Source: Tachypleus tridentatus (taxonomy: Eukaryota > Arthropoda > Merostomata > Xiphosura > Limulidae). Taken from it: 64,000 bases of DNA. This document shows positions 23,101 to 37,500 of this stretch, piece by piece; the stretch's first letter is position 1; every line of letters begins with the position of its first letter. The stretch lies in assembly GCF_004210375.1 (NCBI RefSeq), contig NC_134834.1, forward strand, positions 154,461,290-154,525,289. Direction: 5' to 3'. The position numbers and the translations under genes were made by a program. The notes under the pieces were generated by a model that was not told the DNA's origin, did not search any database, and was given only the letters and a program-made list of their open reading frames with translations.

Positions 23101-25880
23101 TAACTGTGATGACCAACAGTGGAACAAACATTTGTATATACATTTAAATTGTTTCAATATATCATTTTAAAACAAGTGGGCTGTGCATTATTTGTTTATT
23201 GTGGAAATTTATCACAAACAACTCACAAGCACCTATACTTAAAAACTGACAATCCCATTTTCTTCATAGAAGCTATTATCCTATTGATCACCCACATAAT
23301 ATTGTAAAACTGCAATAATATCACCCGGAGGGAAAAGCTAATCTTAATCCATCTTCATAAATAAGCCCCTTCATGACTGCAATCATTCTGGTCATGCCCA
23401 CAGGGCATGGGGGTCATTTTACCCTCCACTTAGGAGAAAACTTGTACATTCTTGAAGGAAGATTAAAGAAAAAAAAAGGTAAGTAAAGAGAAAAGGGGTA
23501 AGAAAAGAAAAATGAGAAAAAGGGAAAAAAAATATGGATCAGATGATAGAGAGAAACAGAAAAATCATCTTAAGAATGTACAGATTAAGATTTGACTTTT
23601 GTTTTTTCTTCACTCATTTCGTTACCATCAGAGTGCAAGTGCATGCATGTCAGTAAACAATTGAACAGTGGATCAAGCAAGATGATATAATGATCAATGT
23701 AATTCTATATTACCTTTTTTTTCCCCTTTTGTCTCATTATGGTTAAGTAATGAATATATAGAATAATTTTTTTCTGTTTTTCTAATTAATATTTATAAGA
23801 TAAATGTGTAAAAATTATATAAGCAGAATCAAATTTTCAGTTTTATAATTAATATTTATCTTGCTACAAATTATGTCTGATCACTTTGTGACTTTTATGG
23901 ACTGAATGAGAATCAATTATCTTCAGAAAGAAAGATTTTGGTTAGTTTCTCAATCAAGAAAAACAAAATACACATTTGTCTTCAGGATATAATTTGTCAA
24001 CATAGATTTATGAGAATGGCATCTCTCAACACCTTATTGTCAGTTGGTGCAAATACTTAACACTGTTCCAGCCACATCCTGTTCTGCTGAAAGAGCATTC
24101 TCTGCTTTACACTGAATTCAAAACTTACTTACATTCTACCATTGGACAAGAAAGACTGACTCATGTCATCATTTTGAAAACTGAATGAGAAATAACAAAT
24201 TTCGTGATGGAAAACAATATGGAAGAGATGATCAATGCTTTTGCTCATCAGAAGAATAATGAAAATTTAGTGCTTATTTGAATTTTATTTGATCTTATTT
24301 TTTATGCATTAGAAAAGTAAAAACACTAGCTGCATTGAAAAATTTATGTTTATGGTTTTTAATTCTTAAAAGCAAGTATATGTTCTTTTTTTTTTAAGCA
24401 ATCACAGTATTGAAAATTTATGCTAGTTTTTTTTATTTTTAGTAACAAAAATATGATGTTACTCTTTTAGAAGGGTCAGGGGTACTGACTCCCCATTTGG
24501 GAAATCTGTCCTGCAGGCCTGATCCTTGTAGTCCTACTCTAAACCTTCTCAATAAATCAATATCCTTTATTAGAATATGGAAACCAAAACTGTAGACAGC
24601 ATTTCAAATGAGGCCTAACAATGATATTTATAAACATTTACTTTTTCTTTTTTTACTTGCCTAAAATATAATTGTAAACACACAAAAAATTCTATAAACT
24701 TAGCTTTAGTACTAGAAACAAAGTATTGCTTCAATAACTTGACATATCCTCCAATATGCCAAGATCCTTTCCTTTTTCATCCATACTACTGAGTTGGTTC
24801 TCCAAATCCTATTACCTATACCTTTTTCTTTGTTTAGATACCAAGTAACGTACCAAAATAAATGTACATATTAATAAGGCAAGGCTTCCCTTTGATGAAT
24901 CCAGGTTGTTTAATTTATGATACTATACTTTAATAAACCAGTCTCTATAGAAGGAAGACTAGAAAGCCTACAATTCCAAGGACAACCTAAATCACCCCTT
25001 TACAAATAAAATAATACAAACAATTCACCAATCATCAAACAATAAAACATTCTACTTACCAACCAAAACTAAAAGAGAGAAGCTTTTATATCTGATCTTT
25101 TATTTTTTTTCAAATCTTGTAGAGCACCTTGTTTGACCTTAATATATATTCTATTTTAATCTCTCAATCTTTGTGTATATACATGATTTAGGTCAATTCC
25201 AATATTTGCTACAGAATGCTCAAGATCAAGAATATTGCTATTTTCTTTTTTCATAAGAATAGATGAAAAAAATTAAAAGCTCAGCCATCTTATAGTTTTC
25301 AACAAAAACCTTTACAATCAATATTCTTTACAGTTATAACATTTTGGCATTCTATTTGCCTTTAATGTACTTTAATACTTTAAAATTAATATCTTTGATT
25401 TTCATCTAAACATCAGCAGCTACTTGTTTCTCATAAGCCCTATTCGATTTCATAACTCAATATTGTTTTAACTAAGTCCCTAGCCTTCCTATAGTGCCAT
25501 CAACATATAACCCAGATATCTGTAAATTTTAACTTATTAAACATAGCAAAATGTTATAATGTAATGACCACTACTTTGCAAACATTCTCCTAGTTCAACT
25601 CCAGTCACCATATCCTCTTTCATGTTCAACAATAAACTGAAAATAACATTAGGTTATCTTACCATTTATCATAGAAAAACCACCCTAACTCTCTTTCAAG
25701 AATTATCTCCATTGCTCTTTGTTTTCTTACAGTCTTAATTAATGTGTTTAAAGATACAATCACCTACAGTTCTTGCATTAATTAGTAGCAACCCTAATCT
25801 TATTACACAGTTTCTCATTGACCCTTTCTGACTAAGGCATCATTAACTTGTGAGTTAGCAACAGCTAACTAAAAGCTGTC
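23100..25880 (-). mobile_element. Decayed CR1-like LINE, interrupted by a hAT element
   Basis: Minus-strand pieces follow the order of a CR1-type ORF2. A connection-region block lies near 25290-25470. Then come NQPGFIKGKPCLIN near 24860-24915 (QHGF..GRSC.TN block), an RDLGILED-like block near 24740-24770, LECCLQFWFPYS near 24560-24600 (LEY..Q.W.PY block), and TRMIAVMKGLIYEDGLRL near 23340-23393 (YEDRL block before the C-terminus). Many stops and frameshifts are present. The coding sequence resumes on the far side of an inserted hAT element at 23393-24521, so the two halves are one insertion. It is 5'-truncated; the 3' end near 23.1 kb is uncertain. Confidence 0.75.
23393..24521 (+). mobile_element. 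hAT DNA transposon remnant nested in the CR1-like LINE
   Basis: Near 24060-24110 the plus strand encodes TVPATSCSAERAFSALH, the signature of the hAT C-terminal dimerisation domain. A further piece, STIGQERLTHVIILKTE, follows in another frame (24133-24185) and then NFVMENNMEEMINAFAHQKN (24198-24257). The ends look like TIRs: left CATGCCCACAGGGCA and the reverse complement of the right end CAGGCCTGCAGGACA agree at 11 of 15 positions. They are flanked by ATTCTGGT (23385-23392) and ATCCTTGT (24522-24529), a degenerate 8-bp target duplication (6 of 8). The element is 1.13 kb, too short for a full transposase, and stops interrupt it. Confidence 0.78.
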
Positions 25881-28130
25881 CACCCTAGGAAATTCTTTAT
25901 TGTAACCCACGTAAAAATTCAACCTCTTGACTACCATTTCTTTACTTTAAAACTAGTTATTTTAACTCAGACACATATAAAAGATTTCCAAAGAATAATA
26001 GAAAAGGATAAAAATGCCAAAATACACTCTTACCAAGTTATGATTAAGATAAATCTGAGAGTAACAGCTTATTTTGCATTTAGCACTGTCACTAGGCTTA
26101 AGTTACCTTACTGTTCCCTACAGTATTTTTGAAAATTATTATTAATAAGTTGGAATACCTTAATTTATAGAAGTTACAAACATGACAATAGTAAGTAAAC
26201 ACATAACAGAATGTAATCTAAAATAAAGTTAAAATTCACTATTATGAAACAACAAGTTTATGCTGAAACAAGTACTGCTTTGTATACAGATTTACCACGA
26301 AATACAATTTACTTTGTTTTATGACTTTAGTTACTACTATATCCTTATTATTTTCTAGTTTCTTTAAGGATTCTGTGAAGAAATGAAGAATTGCCTATTG
26401 TAAATGTGTAATATAGAGATTCAATTAAAACAGTGAAACCCAAATCTTTCACTGATTTGATAACATTCAATACCAAGTCAAGGTCAGTCAGCATTTCTGC
26501 AATATAATGAAAAATTATTTTATTTCTATCACTAATGATGACATGTTTGCAATATACTCATCTGGTTTGGAAACTTTATACCAAATATGTTCTTTTAAAA
26601 GAATAAATCAATTTATTTTTGACACCCACCTCTTCATACTGTAAGTGTACTTTCCTTGAAGCAAAAATATGTTATTTTGAATAAATGTTTTCCATTGGAT
26701 GTAGAAGTATGTGCTTCAAATTTGCATTCAGCTTTTTGATAATCATAAAAGATTTTAATTTGCTATTGATTTTGTCATTTCAAAATACTCTGAAACTGAT
26801 TTTTCAAGGTTATCAAACAGCCATAAATAGTTTGATAACATAAAAATACAATCTTAAGTGAAGATTCTTTTGTTCAGTTTATCAGAAAATGGCACTGTTA
26901 AGTACTTTTACTATTTTGCACTTGGGCAAACAAAAGTGAATTGATGAGAGCATGTGGAAAAGAAAATTACAAAACGTCTTTTTATATAATTAATATGTGG
27001 TTACATAATATTTGTAGCAATACCAATAGTGGATTTTAACTTCATCTTATACTACAAACTTATCCGAACAGTGAACATGCAAGCTTAACTAAATTTCGGT
27101 ACCATAATTTCTAGGCCGTACAATATATTAGAACAATAGTATACACTACAATTTACAAAATATGTCTTATTACTAAAACTGGTAATATTACAGAAATAAA
27201 GAATTTGGGAGGCAATATAACGGTTGCTATATGATTATAACTTAAGTTACGGTTCAGACGTAAAATATCTACTATTAGTGTTATTATAAAAAGAAATAAT
27301 GAAAAATGATGTACTTAATATAAGCATTTTATTTGAACATACTTACCTTATCAATAACAAGCCAAAATAATGACATTCTTGAAAATGAAAATTTGTCAAC
27401 TGGACACTTTGAATGAATAGTTAAAATGTATTTTAGGTAAATATCAAACTTCCTAGTGACTAGTGACATCACGTACACAGATTGCCACGAGTTCTGTGAA
27501 GAACCGGCCCCCCATTAACAGTTGGAACAAATTAATAGACTACAGTGCAACGCATTATCACCGTAGCATTATACGTAAATAAAACAATCAATCAAACAAT
27601 TTTCTGAATAAAAAACAAACAAATACTTTTAATACCTGCAAATAGTCTTATAATCCATATAAATCATGAATTAAAAACATAATTATTACCATTTACTCAA
27701 CAGATAGCCCAATATGGATTTGCTATCAGAAAACAAACACATTACCATTTAACTTTTCATATTCAAAGTATTTATGGGGAAAATTTGTTTCATCACTAGC
27801 CGATAAAATGCCATTTTCATTCAGAACACGATAACAAAGTATTAGTTTAAAAACTTAGTGTAAAACAGTTTGTTTTAATATAAGTTTTCTTACTATAGAC
27901 GTTAAAAGTCTGAAAATTATTTCTTCGAAAGTGCAATAATAAAATTCCATTTTATAATAAAGTTAAGTTTATAAATCTCTATATATCCAACGATAATTTA
28001 AATTTAAAAGGCACTGACTATGAAAATGGAAACAGATGGCGCCATTGCAATATATTAATTTGGAGAGGAATGTATTTCTGTTCTCCTAGTCTAGAACTGC
28101 TATTACTTTGTTTTGAAACAGACGTGTAAC
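25881..28130. other. Non-coding stretch upstream of the TMEM179-like gene
   Basis: No coding exon was found. A short SINE tail lies at 27700-27743. The final few hundred bases should contain the promoter; GATGGCGCCATT at about 28033-28044 is a short palindromic GC-rich site of the kind seen near transcription starts, but no TATA box can be assigned with confidence. Confidence 0.4.
27700..27743 (+). mobile_element. SINE family 2, 3' tail fragment
   Basis: AACAGATAGCCCAATATGGA then TTTGCTATCAGAAAACAAACAC matches the 3' part of the family-2 SINE (CAGATAGCCCGGTGTGGCTTTGCT). The tRNA-like head is absent. Confidence 0.7.
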
Positions 28131-28177
28131 ATTTCGGCTATGTAAAAGAATATTTTGTTGTGTCAAAAAATTTTCTA

Positions 28178-28542
28178 ATGGCCACTAGATATAATACTAA
28201 AGAGAGCTCTTTTAAACTAATATACTGGAACATTTCTCATATAATAATTTATATGATTGCTATAGCATCTTCACTTACAGGTGCTATTTTTTTTTCTGTA
28301 AGCGAAAAAAAATTTAATGGCCATTGTCCTCTTTACAGCGATATTGTTGTTGTCATGGTTCCAGGAAAAAACGACTCTTTTCGTTTTGTAACAGATATAC
28401 ATGCAGAAAAGCGGACGAAATGGGGATCAAGTCATTCATGTAACTTTTGTAGCTTTATGCTGGTTGCATCTTTTGTATATGGGTTGACACTGGTATGGTT
28501 TTTTTGCGTTTGCTCTGGAAATGGAAACATAGGAGCAACTGG
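28178..28542 (+). CDS. TMEM179-like: TMEM179-like exon 1
   Basis: 121 codons plus two bases, ending ACT GG|GTAAGA. It encodes the first two membrane segments and the loop with CPLYSD and the KWGSSHSCNF motif. In the unspliced sequence the frame closes at a TAA just inside the intron. Confidence 0.85.
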
Positions 28543-31500
28543 GTAAGAACTGAAATTATTCAAATCAATTTTACAATCAGTATTCACAATAATAAGTAAA
28601 TCTGAGCAAAAAGTCTAAGTATCATAGTCAAGTACTTAAGACCTTAATAAGTTAATATTATGTGCAGTAAAATTATATTAGTTATTGTTTCTTATCACTA
28701 TATTTGCCATGTATTCGTGACAGGAATTTAGTTATACACATCTTTATTATTTTCACTAACTTCTGATCAAAGCAAGCTTTCTACATATATCCGAATTCAA
28801 AATTAACCGAGTAATTAATATGTTCCATTTTACTTTATTTATAATGATCAGAATACCAGTTAGGTACCCTGACTGTTGTTAATATTTTTGGACGCATTTC
28901 TAGTACTGTCCCACAAAGTTCGACGAGCTTAGAAAGTTTTGGTTAGACTTAAATCCATAAACTAAAATAACAAAGCAAAATAATTTTTATAATAGCATGA
29001 TAACAAACCAGATACAATTTGCTTCTGCACTCGAATGGTAGCTTACTTCTCAGTCCTTGTCTCCAACCATTTCCGTAAATTACGGTACATTATTTTTTCA
29101 AGAAGTAAATACAACACAAGAGGCTAGTTACTTTCACTTTTATGTTGAGGGAGATAAAGCCGATAAGAAATTACTGATGTATTGTTGTATTTTACCTGAT
29201 AAAGTTTTTTTTATAATCAAATTGAAGTGTTCCAAATTCCTGGAGACTAATTCCACCGGCCTTATTGTTTACTGTTATAATGTCTGTCGCAATGTGTGTT
29301 TCTGCCTTCATGTTGACAATGGGTATGCGATACTTTTGTCACCAAATTGAGAATGGACCAATTATAAGGTATGTTGAAATGTTTTATGTTTGTTGTATTT
29401 TTGAGTTTATAAAGCAAACAATATGGTGTTTTAATTTAAAATTAAAACAGTATAATTTTTGTTTGTACCGAATTGCAAAACAAATGTTTGTAATAAAGTA
29501 TCATAATATGATGCATCATGTGATTAAGACGTTTTTATTTTATTTTGCACCCTTTATTATTTTTTTAAAATTAGATAATTTCAATAGCCAGTGAGTTTTA
29601 AAGGTAAACTACCACTCCATAACGCCATTTTTTATAACTTGTTTTTAATAACAGAAATATGTATATGTATTATATATGTAATATAAAATATGTATACGTT
29701 TTCACTGGTCTTTACTTAAAACATGATTTTATTAATGCTGTTACTCTTCTTATAATTATAACAGTGTGTAAAGCACATCGTGCTAAAACAAACAATGCAG
29801 GTTTCAAAAATTTGAAAAGTATTTTGTTGCCTTTTGTACGATCAAACCCCCACTAGTACAGCGGTAAGTCTATGGATTTACAGCACTAAAATCAGGGGTT
29901 CGATTCCCCTCGGAGGGCTCAGCAGATAGCCCGGTGTGGCTTTGCTGTAAGAAAACACACACATCTGTGCAATCAAATATAGCTTTTCATAAGCTATATT
30001 AAAACTGTATGTAACGATCAGATCAGTTTCCTTATTATTAGAATTTCACCTTTTATATGTTGCACAAATACCAATGCTTGAGTATTGGAAATGGAATTAA
30101 AAATTAAGCTAAAAATGTGTTGTCTAAGATGTAAACAAACACCGGCCACAAATACACAGACATGCCCCCTATGTCTGTTTTTGCTCTATGTGATAAAGAA
30201 AGTTAGACATACTTCAAATATTTAAAAGTGTGGTTCAAATTATACATTTTTACTGCATATTTTGACATTTAAACATTAAATTTGCAGAAGCGCAAACGGA
30301 ATAGGCTCGGCATGGCCAGGTGGTTAGGACGCTCGACTCATACTCTAAGGGTTGCGAGTTCGCCCTTGGTAAAAGGGAAGCCCGATAGTTGGCAGTGGCT
30401 GGCGATGACTTGCTGCCTACTCTCACTGCTAAATGAGGGACGGGTAGCGCAGATAGCCCTCGTATAGCTTTGCGAGAAATTCAAAAACAAACAGAAGGAA
30501 TAATAGTATAGCGCCATCACAATGATGCTCTTGCACAGGTGGTGTGCATACAGCTATAGACAAAGATGGCACAGTCTACCTGTATAACACGTACATTGAC
30601 CATATGTTTATGACTACTACATCCACTGCATCCCACTATCACGCTGAAAAGCTGATACTTTCGCATTAAAATCAAAAGCACCCTGGTGTCATTCAATAAA
30701 CTAGTCAAAGTACTATATATAATTGTTAGTCTCTACAACTGTTTTTATCATATGAAATCCTGAACCCAGAGTCAGCAGATGTAAGACCTTTCACTAAAAT
30801 TATCAGTATACGTATATAACAAGGACAATAATTTCTAATCCAACGTCACCAAAATTCAATTATTTCAAATATTAAATTTTAGTAGTCACTATTTATTGGT
30901 ATAAGAAAAAATAAAAAGTACATTAAAATGTTTTAGTATGAATGTGAAGTTAATCATTTTCGAACTCATAGTGCTTAAAACGTCGAATTTCACTTTATAT
31001 AATATACATATACAAGATTAATATAAAGTTAAAATGGGTATTTGTGTATGTTGATGACTAGCTGTCTTCTTTCTAGACTTTCACTGCAACGTTAGGAACG
31101 GCTAGGTCAGATAGCCCTCGAGAAGATATGCGCGAAATTTAAATTAAACCAAAGCTGTTAAGAGTGCTAATAAAATCACTAACATTAAGCGTCTGCCTAG
31201 AGGCGGTGTTCTGGTTCAAGGTAAGGAACCCGCAGACTTGAACAGTCTACTGAAAGCTTGGCCTTCAGACGCGTTCAAAACAGGAAATATTACAATACAC
31301 CTACCAGGAACTAAATCAACACCTAAATCTTTTGTGATACGGGGTGTACATAATTCAATAGACACAGTAGACATTAAGGAAGCGTTAAGTACACAAAACA
31401 TAAAACATATATCAGTAGACCGAATAATTTCAAACATTACAAAAAAGCCCACAAACCTAATTAAAGTAATCACAGACAACAGCCAGGACATTACACAGTT

Positions 31501-34500
31501 CATTAATAATGGTATCACTATGTGGTATCAAAGGTACACAGTAGAACAAACAAAAACACCAGCAGTGATTGTCACACAGTGTTACCAATGCCAAAGTTTT
31601 GGACATGTAGCAGCAGCATGTCAAGCAAATGCGCGTTGTGTGGGCTGTGGGGAGAATCACCACATTTCACAATGCACTAAACAAAACCCCAAACCCAAAT
31701 GCTGCAATTGTGGGAGGAACATACGGCTAATTATAAAGGATGTCAGAAATATAAATCCATTAAAACACACTTGTACGAAATTAAAAATCCCAACACGAAC
31801 AAGCCGCCACCACCACGAACAATAAAGGAACCCACACCTACCACTCCAGCACCACAAAGCACAACTACACAAACAAACGCTTATGCTGCAGTGGTAAAAA
31901 CTTCATCATCCCGACAGGAAAAACCATCACCATGTGAAGACGAAATACCCAAACCACCTCAAGACACACAACCAACCACGCCAACAACGATTGAAACTAC
32001 ACTGACATCTGCCATAACTTCCACTCTCTCGGAAATAATGGCAGAATATACAAACCCTACAAACCCCAACAGTCTTACAGACATTATAGTTAAAATCATA
32101 TCGAAAAACATACATAAATTCTTGCCGCAAATTTTAACCTCCATCATAAACTCCACTAAACATGGATAACTTTACAGTTCTGCACATCAATATCCAGGGT
32201 GCCCTTGCTTCCAAGAAACATGAGATTGAAGATACAACAAGCTCCATTAGACCAGATGTTATTATAATTAGTGAAACTCTCCTATATAACTACCATCGAT
32301 TCAAATTAAACGGCTACTCCATTATTAGGCATAACAGGAAGGATAATAGAGATCCAAACAGAGGCATTTTATTATTGTATAGGACTGAACTTATAGTTCA
32401 GGAACTTAGTATCCCTTCCAGTAACGAATCTATAGTCATCAATATAAAAACGCAAAATCATGCAGACGTTACTGTGGCGGGCATCTACTGCTCGCCTAGT
32501 ACAGTGTTAGATGCAAATCTTTTGCATATATTGTATAATAGCAATTCTAATCTAATTATTACCGGCGACCTAAATGGTAAACATATAGCATTCAACTGTC
32601 GAAGTACAAACGCAAATGGCAATGTACTTTTTCAAGTTTTGGATGAATCAAACATGACTTTATTAAACGATGCAACACCGACACATATCTCGTACGCACA
32701 CGGCACCAGTGAAATACTGGACCTATGCCTGTGTTCGTCAAATATGAGTCGCAAATTCGTAAACTTTCATGTTGGTCACGATTTGGATAGTGACCACCTC
32801 CCAGTTTGGTGTATCTTCAATCTCAACCCACACTTAAATAAAATCATAGTTAAAGACCAACTGAACTACAACAAAGCTAATTGGCCAGTTTTTCAAACTA
32901 TATTAAATGAAACCTTACCTCCCGAAGTACCACACATTGCCGCGGACGCATCAGATATAGATGCATACTGTCATATCATCTCTGATTGTCTAAAACATGC
33001 AGCCAACAGTTCTATACCGAAACAAAAACACTTCACAACAACCCATTCATGACAACCACATAAAGACATAATACACTTAATAAAAGACAGACGTATATTC
33101 CGCAGACAGTACATTCAAAATCGCAACCCAACACTTAAAACACAGATAAACGCAATTAGGAACAAAATACGACATTTAATTAGACAACAAAAACAAGAAA
33201 ACTGGGACATCTTCTGTTCCGATCTAAATCACAAAACTGATCCTAAACAATTCTGGACACACTTGAAAATATTTACAAATAAAGGAACAACAAACACAGT
33301 ATATCCACCACTTGAACTGGATGGAGAAACAGCATACACTAACACAGAAAAAGCCGAGATATTTAAAAAACACCTAGAAAACACGTTCAAGATACATCAT
33401 GAACCAGACATGAACAGATACTTCTTTAATACAGTTAACAACTTTATTGATCACAACAGAAGCATTTTTACACCTAAATTTCCAGTCAACACTATTATAC
33501 ACCAAGAAAAAACAAAAGACTGGAGCACTCATCAACTGATTAAACATATCACTGTAACAGAAGTCGTAACTGCTATTAACAACACAAAAAACAAAGCCCC
33601 TGGTGAAGATGGTATTCAAGCTATCCTCCTAAAACACGGCACTCAGAGATTATATGAACACCTAACAGCTTTATTTAATCTATCACTATCAGCAGGATAT
33701 ATCCCCGTTTCTTGGAAGGAAGCAATAATTTTAATGTTCCAGAAAGAAGAAAAGCCAGCGAATAAACCAAACAACTACCGCCCGATTAGCTTAACCAGTT
33801 GTATTGGCAAAGTATTAGAAAGGATAATTAGTAATCGTCTGTCAGTATACTTAGAAGAAAATTCAAAATTACCAGAAATTCAAAACGGATTTCAAAAGTA
33901 CCGCCAAACTACAGACCACCTGATTCGACTTACAGAATCAATTACCGACAGCTTCAACAAAAACGAATGCACTGTAGCTTGCTTTCTCGACATTGAGAAA
34001 GCTTTTGACACAGTGTGGCATAATGGTTTACGTCACAGATTACATGAAATGGCATTACCACAGGAAACTATTCGCTGGCTGTCCAACTTCCTGGAAAACA
34101 GAATGTGCAAAGTAAATGTGAATGGGGCCCACTCAGGGCCCTTTTCACCCGAAGCAGGAGTCCCGCAGGGAGGGGTTGTTAGCCCTATATTATTTATCAT
34201 GTATGTGAGTAATATGCCTCTGTCGGACCTAAATTTAGGTTATGCATCACAGTTCGCTGACGATGTGGCAGTCTGTAAAATTGCTCCCACTCCATCAATA
34301 TCAGCAACGAACCTACAACCAATTCTAAATAACATCGAAGAATACTGCCAGAAATACAGAATCAAAATCAATATTCCGAAAACCCAAGTGATATTATTCA
34401 GCAGACTGAACAAGCTGAAAAAAGATCCACCAAAGCTCTACATTAATGGATCACTTTTACTGACTGCTACTTCTGCTAAATTTCTATGTCTAACCTATGA

Positions 34501-37500
34501 TTCAAAATTAACGTGGTTACCACATATTAAGAATATACTGATACGAATCTGGAAAAGAGCAAACTATGCAAGAAGTCTTTCAGGTAAAAAACCAAGGAAT
34601 ATCTCCAGGTAATATACTCAAAATCTACAAAACGTACATTAGACCTGTAATAGAATATGCATCACCTGCCTGGATTAACATTGCACCCACACATTTACAG
34701 AAACTTCAACGAATACAAAATTCAGTTCTAACTTCGGCATACAAAGTACCACGAAGCACTTCATCCACATTTATGCACAAATATGCAAACATAAACACAA
34801 TATCAGAAAGACTCTTGCATAATTCTCTAAAATATTTCAATAAGAATTGGCATAAGAATAACTTAATGTGTGATCTCGACAGATACCACGTACATGATGT
34901 AAATAGCCCTAAATACCTCTCCCCTTTTAATATGTATTTAAGAAATGTTACTCAAGCTGGCCACCTTGTACTAGACAATTAATTTTTTTTTATTTATTTA
35001 TTTATTTTTTTTTTTTATTACTATTATTGTTACTACAAGTAGTAGTAGCATTTCTCTATGGAGAAAAACAACAAGGATAAAAATTACGAAAAAAAAAACA
35101 TGTATGTGAAAAATACATGGACTGTGCCCTACATACATGGACTGTGCATGCGTCCATGCATGAACTGTGCCCTACATGCATGGACTGTGCCCTGAAATGG
35201 GCCTGAGTACGATATTATACTTTTGCTCAGGTCCTAAGCTAAAAAAAAAAAAAATCCTTACGTCAGACGCTATCAACGTTCGGGAGGGAGGAAGAAGTCT
35301 GATGTACCTGACCCTCCGGGGTATTTAACATCGATATCCAAATACCCACACGGTGAAACAATGCTAATAAAGTAGGTCTTTTTGCACCTGACCCTCCTGG
35401 GTATATACTTATCAACATACCCTAATACCCATAAAGAAGAAGCGAAATGCTAATAAACCAAATGGTACTGTCAATAATGCTCGTCTCCGGAAGCTTTCCA
35501 TCAAGTAAAAATACATATAACAAAGAACAGTGTTTATTTAATATTTTCACGCAAACCTATTCGCATATCTCTTCCCGAAAATTTTGAATTCGTAGGCTAC
35601 TTTTTGTGACTGAATAGCAGAACTTGACTGCCGTTTTTATAGCACACTCACTTGCAGTGAACAACATATTAAAAATATATAGTAACATATTTTTTTCTTT
35701 TTTAACTTTATACTAATCAGCAATTTGGTTGTTTCTGTCCATGGAATTCTTTGTTACTGTTTAGAAAATGATGTGATTCATCTGATCGCTCTCCTTAGTT
35801 TTCACCTATACGCCTACCGTGCAGTTCACTTCATCTGATTACATTCCTCCTTGTTTCCACCCATACATTTACCATGCAATTCATTTCATTGCACTCCCCC
35901 TGGTTTACAGCTACATATTTACCATGTATTTCACTTCAGTTCTTGTGATTAAACTCCTAGTTTTCATCTACACACCTACCTCGCAGTTCAATTCAATTTT
36001 CTAATTACATTCCCCCTAGTTTCCGCATATACACCTACCAAGCAGTTGGGTTTAGTTTGCTTGCATTTTCATTTTATTTTGTAATATTCTGTTTGCGCAA
36101 ACGTTACAATTTATTTCGATGTATATATTTTAATCTAAGCGTTACAGCTTGTACTCTTTTAAAGCGCTTTTCTTGTAATTTATACAATACAGTATATGAT
36201 TAGATCAAACACCAAAAATTGTTAAAACAATTAAATATTTTCAGTTCTTTACTCAGAACGAAATTCTGTGTAATTGGGATAAGTTTGCATTATTATGACG
36301 CTAAAAATCGAACTTCAACGCCCGTGGTTGGCAGAGCACAGACAGCCCATAATGTAACTTTATGTACAACAATAATCGAAACCAAATCCTGAGATAGACT
36401 CTCTTACTGATACTTAATTTCAAAATGGTACGTTTGTCTTCGTGGGCATGGTGATGAACTGTGCGTACCTGATCTACATTCGAATTCAAGAAAATTTAGA
36501 AAACATGGGACACAGATGCAAAGTCAGGATAAATATACTTTACGGTTCCATTTCATTTCAAGCTTATGATGTTATATTTCAGCTGTGATGCTGCACAACA
36601 TATAACCTGGGAAGCATATCCGTACATGAATGGTTTCTACAGCTTACATTTAGAAGCTGAGGTAAGAAAAAGAGTATTTTAGAAGAAAAATCATAGCTAC
36701 ATATTTATATGCATGAATATACTTTTTGAAGCTACTATTAGTGTATTTTGATTACAAGTGTCCAATATTTTTATATTTATTTGATTGTTGTGTTTGAGTT
36801 CCCCCGCGAGGGCAATCTGCATTAGCCGTCTCCAGTTTAGGAGCGTGAAGAAGGAAAGGCAGCTACCTCTTCACTACCTACCGTCACCTCTTAGTCTCCT
36901 CTTTTACTATCGAATAGTGGAATTGATCGTAATTATACAACACCCCAACAGCTGAAATTGCGAGCATTTTGGTGGGATGGAGATTTGAACCCGCGATCTT
37001 CGGATTAGGAGTCGAGTGCCTTAACCACTTGGCTATGCCAGATTGAGAGTTTTTATATGGATAATTAAGCCTTATGAGTTGCGTGCCTTAATCACCTGAC
37101 AGTGCCGTGCCGTTTACATGATAGGCAGCACGTTGTTATTTCCATGTATGGTTTGATAAACTACATATAATCCCCAAAGGTTTCGTATCATATTTTAAAG
37201 TTATAATTGCTCAAACGAGTATTATACTGAGGTGTGAGAATTTTGGTTAAATTATCATTAATAATTCCTATTTTCGTTCAGCATAGTCGAAGACATATTA
37301 AAGACAAAATAGAGTATATATATATATTATAATAATACGCCACATTAATTTATATATATTTCTTATACTTATCTAGTATAAAAATTTTTGTATCCTCAAT
37401 TAATATAAAAATTTCTAGATAAAACATATTACAGTAATTTTGGGTGATTTCAGGTCTTGTGTGATATACCTTATATGCTTACAGTCTGAGAGTTTAATTG

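Larger units (their letters stand above)
31151..35255 (+). mobile_element. Jockey-like non-LTR retrotransposon, nearly complete but inactivated
   Basis: Two overlapping ORFs have the Jockey-type layout: ORF1 with CCHC knuckles (31151-32169) and ORF2 with AP endonuclease and reverse transcriptase (32162-34982), overlapping by 8 bases. There is no RNase H domain. The lesions are few: one frameshift in ORF1, one in-frame stop and one frameshift in ORF2. The 5' end is truncated, with no initiator or 5' UTR, at the junction with a SINE tail. The 3' region holds T-rich and A-rich runs; the A-run at about 35240-35254 may be its tail, but the exact 3' end is uncertain. It lies in sense orientation in intron 2 of the TMEM179-like gene. 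Confidence 0.88.
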
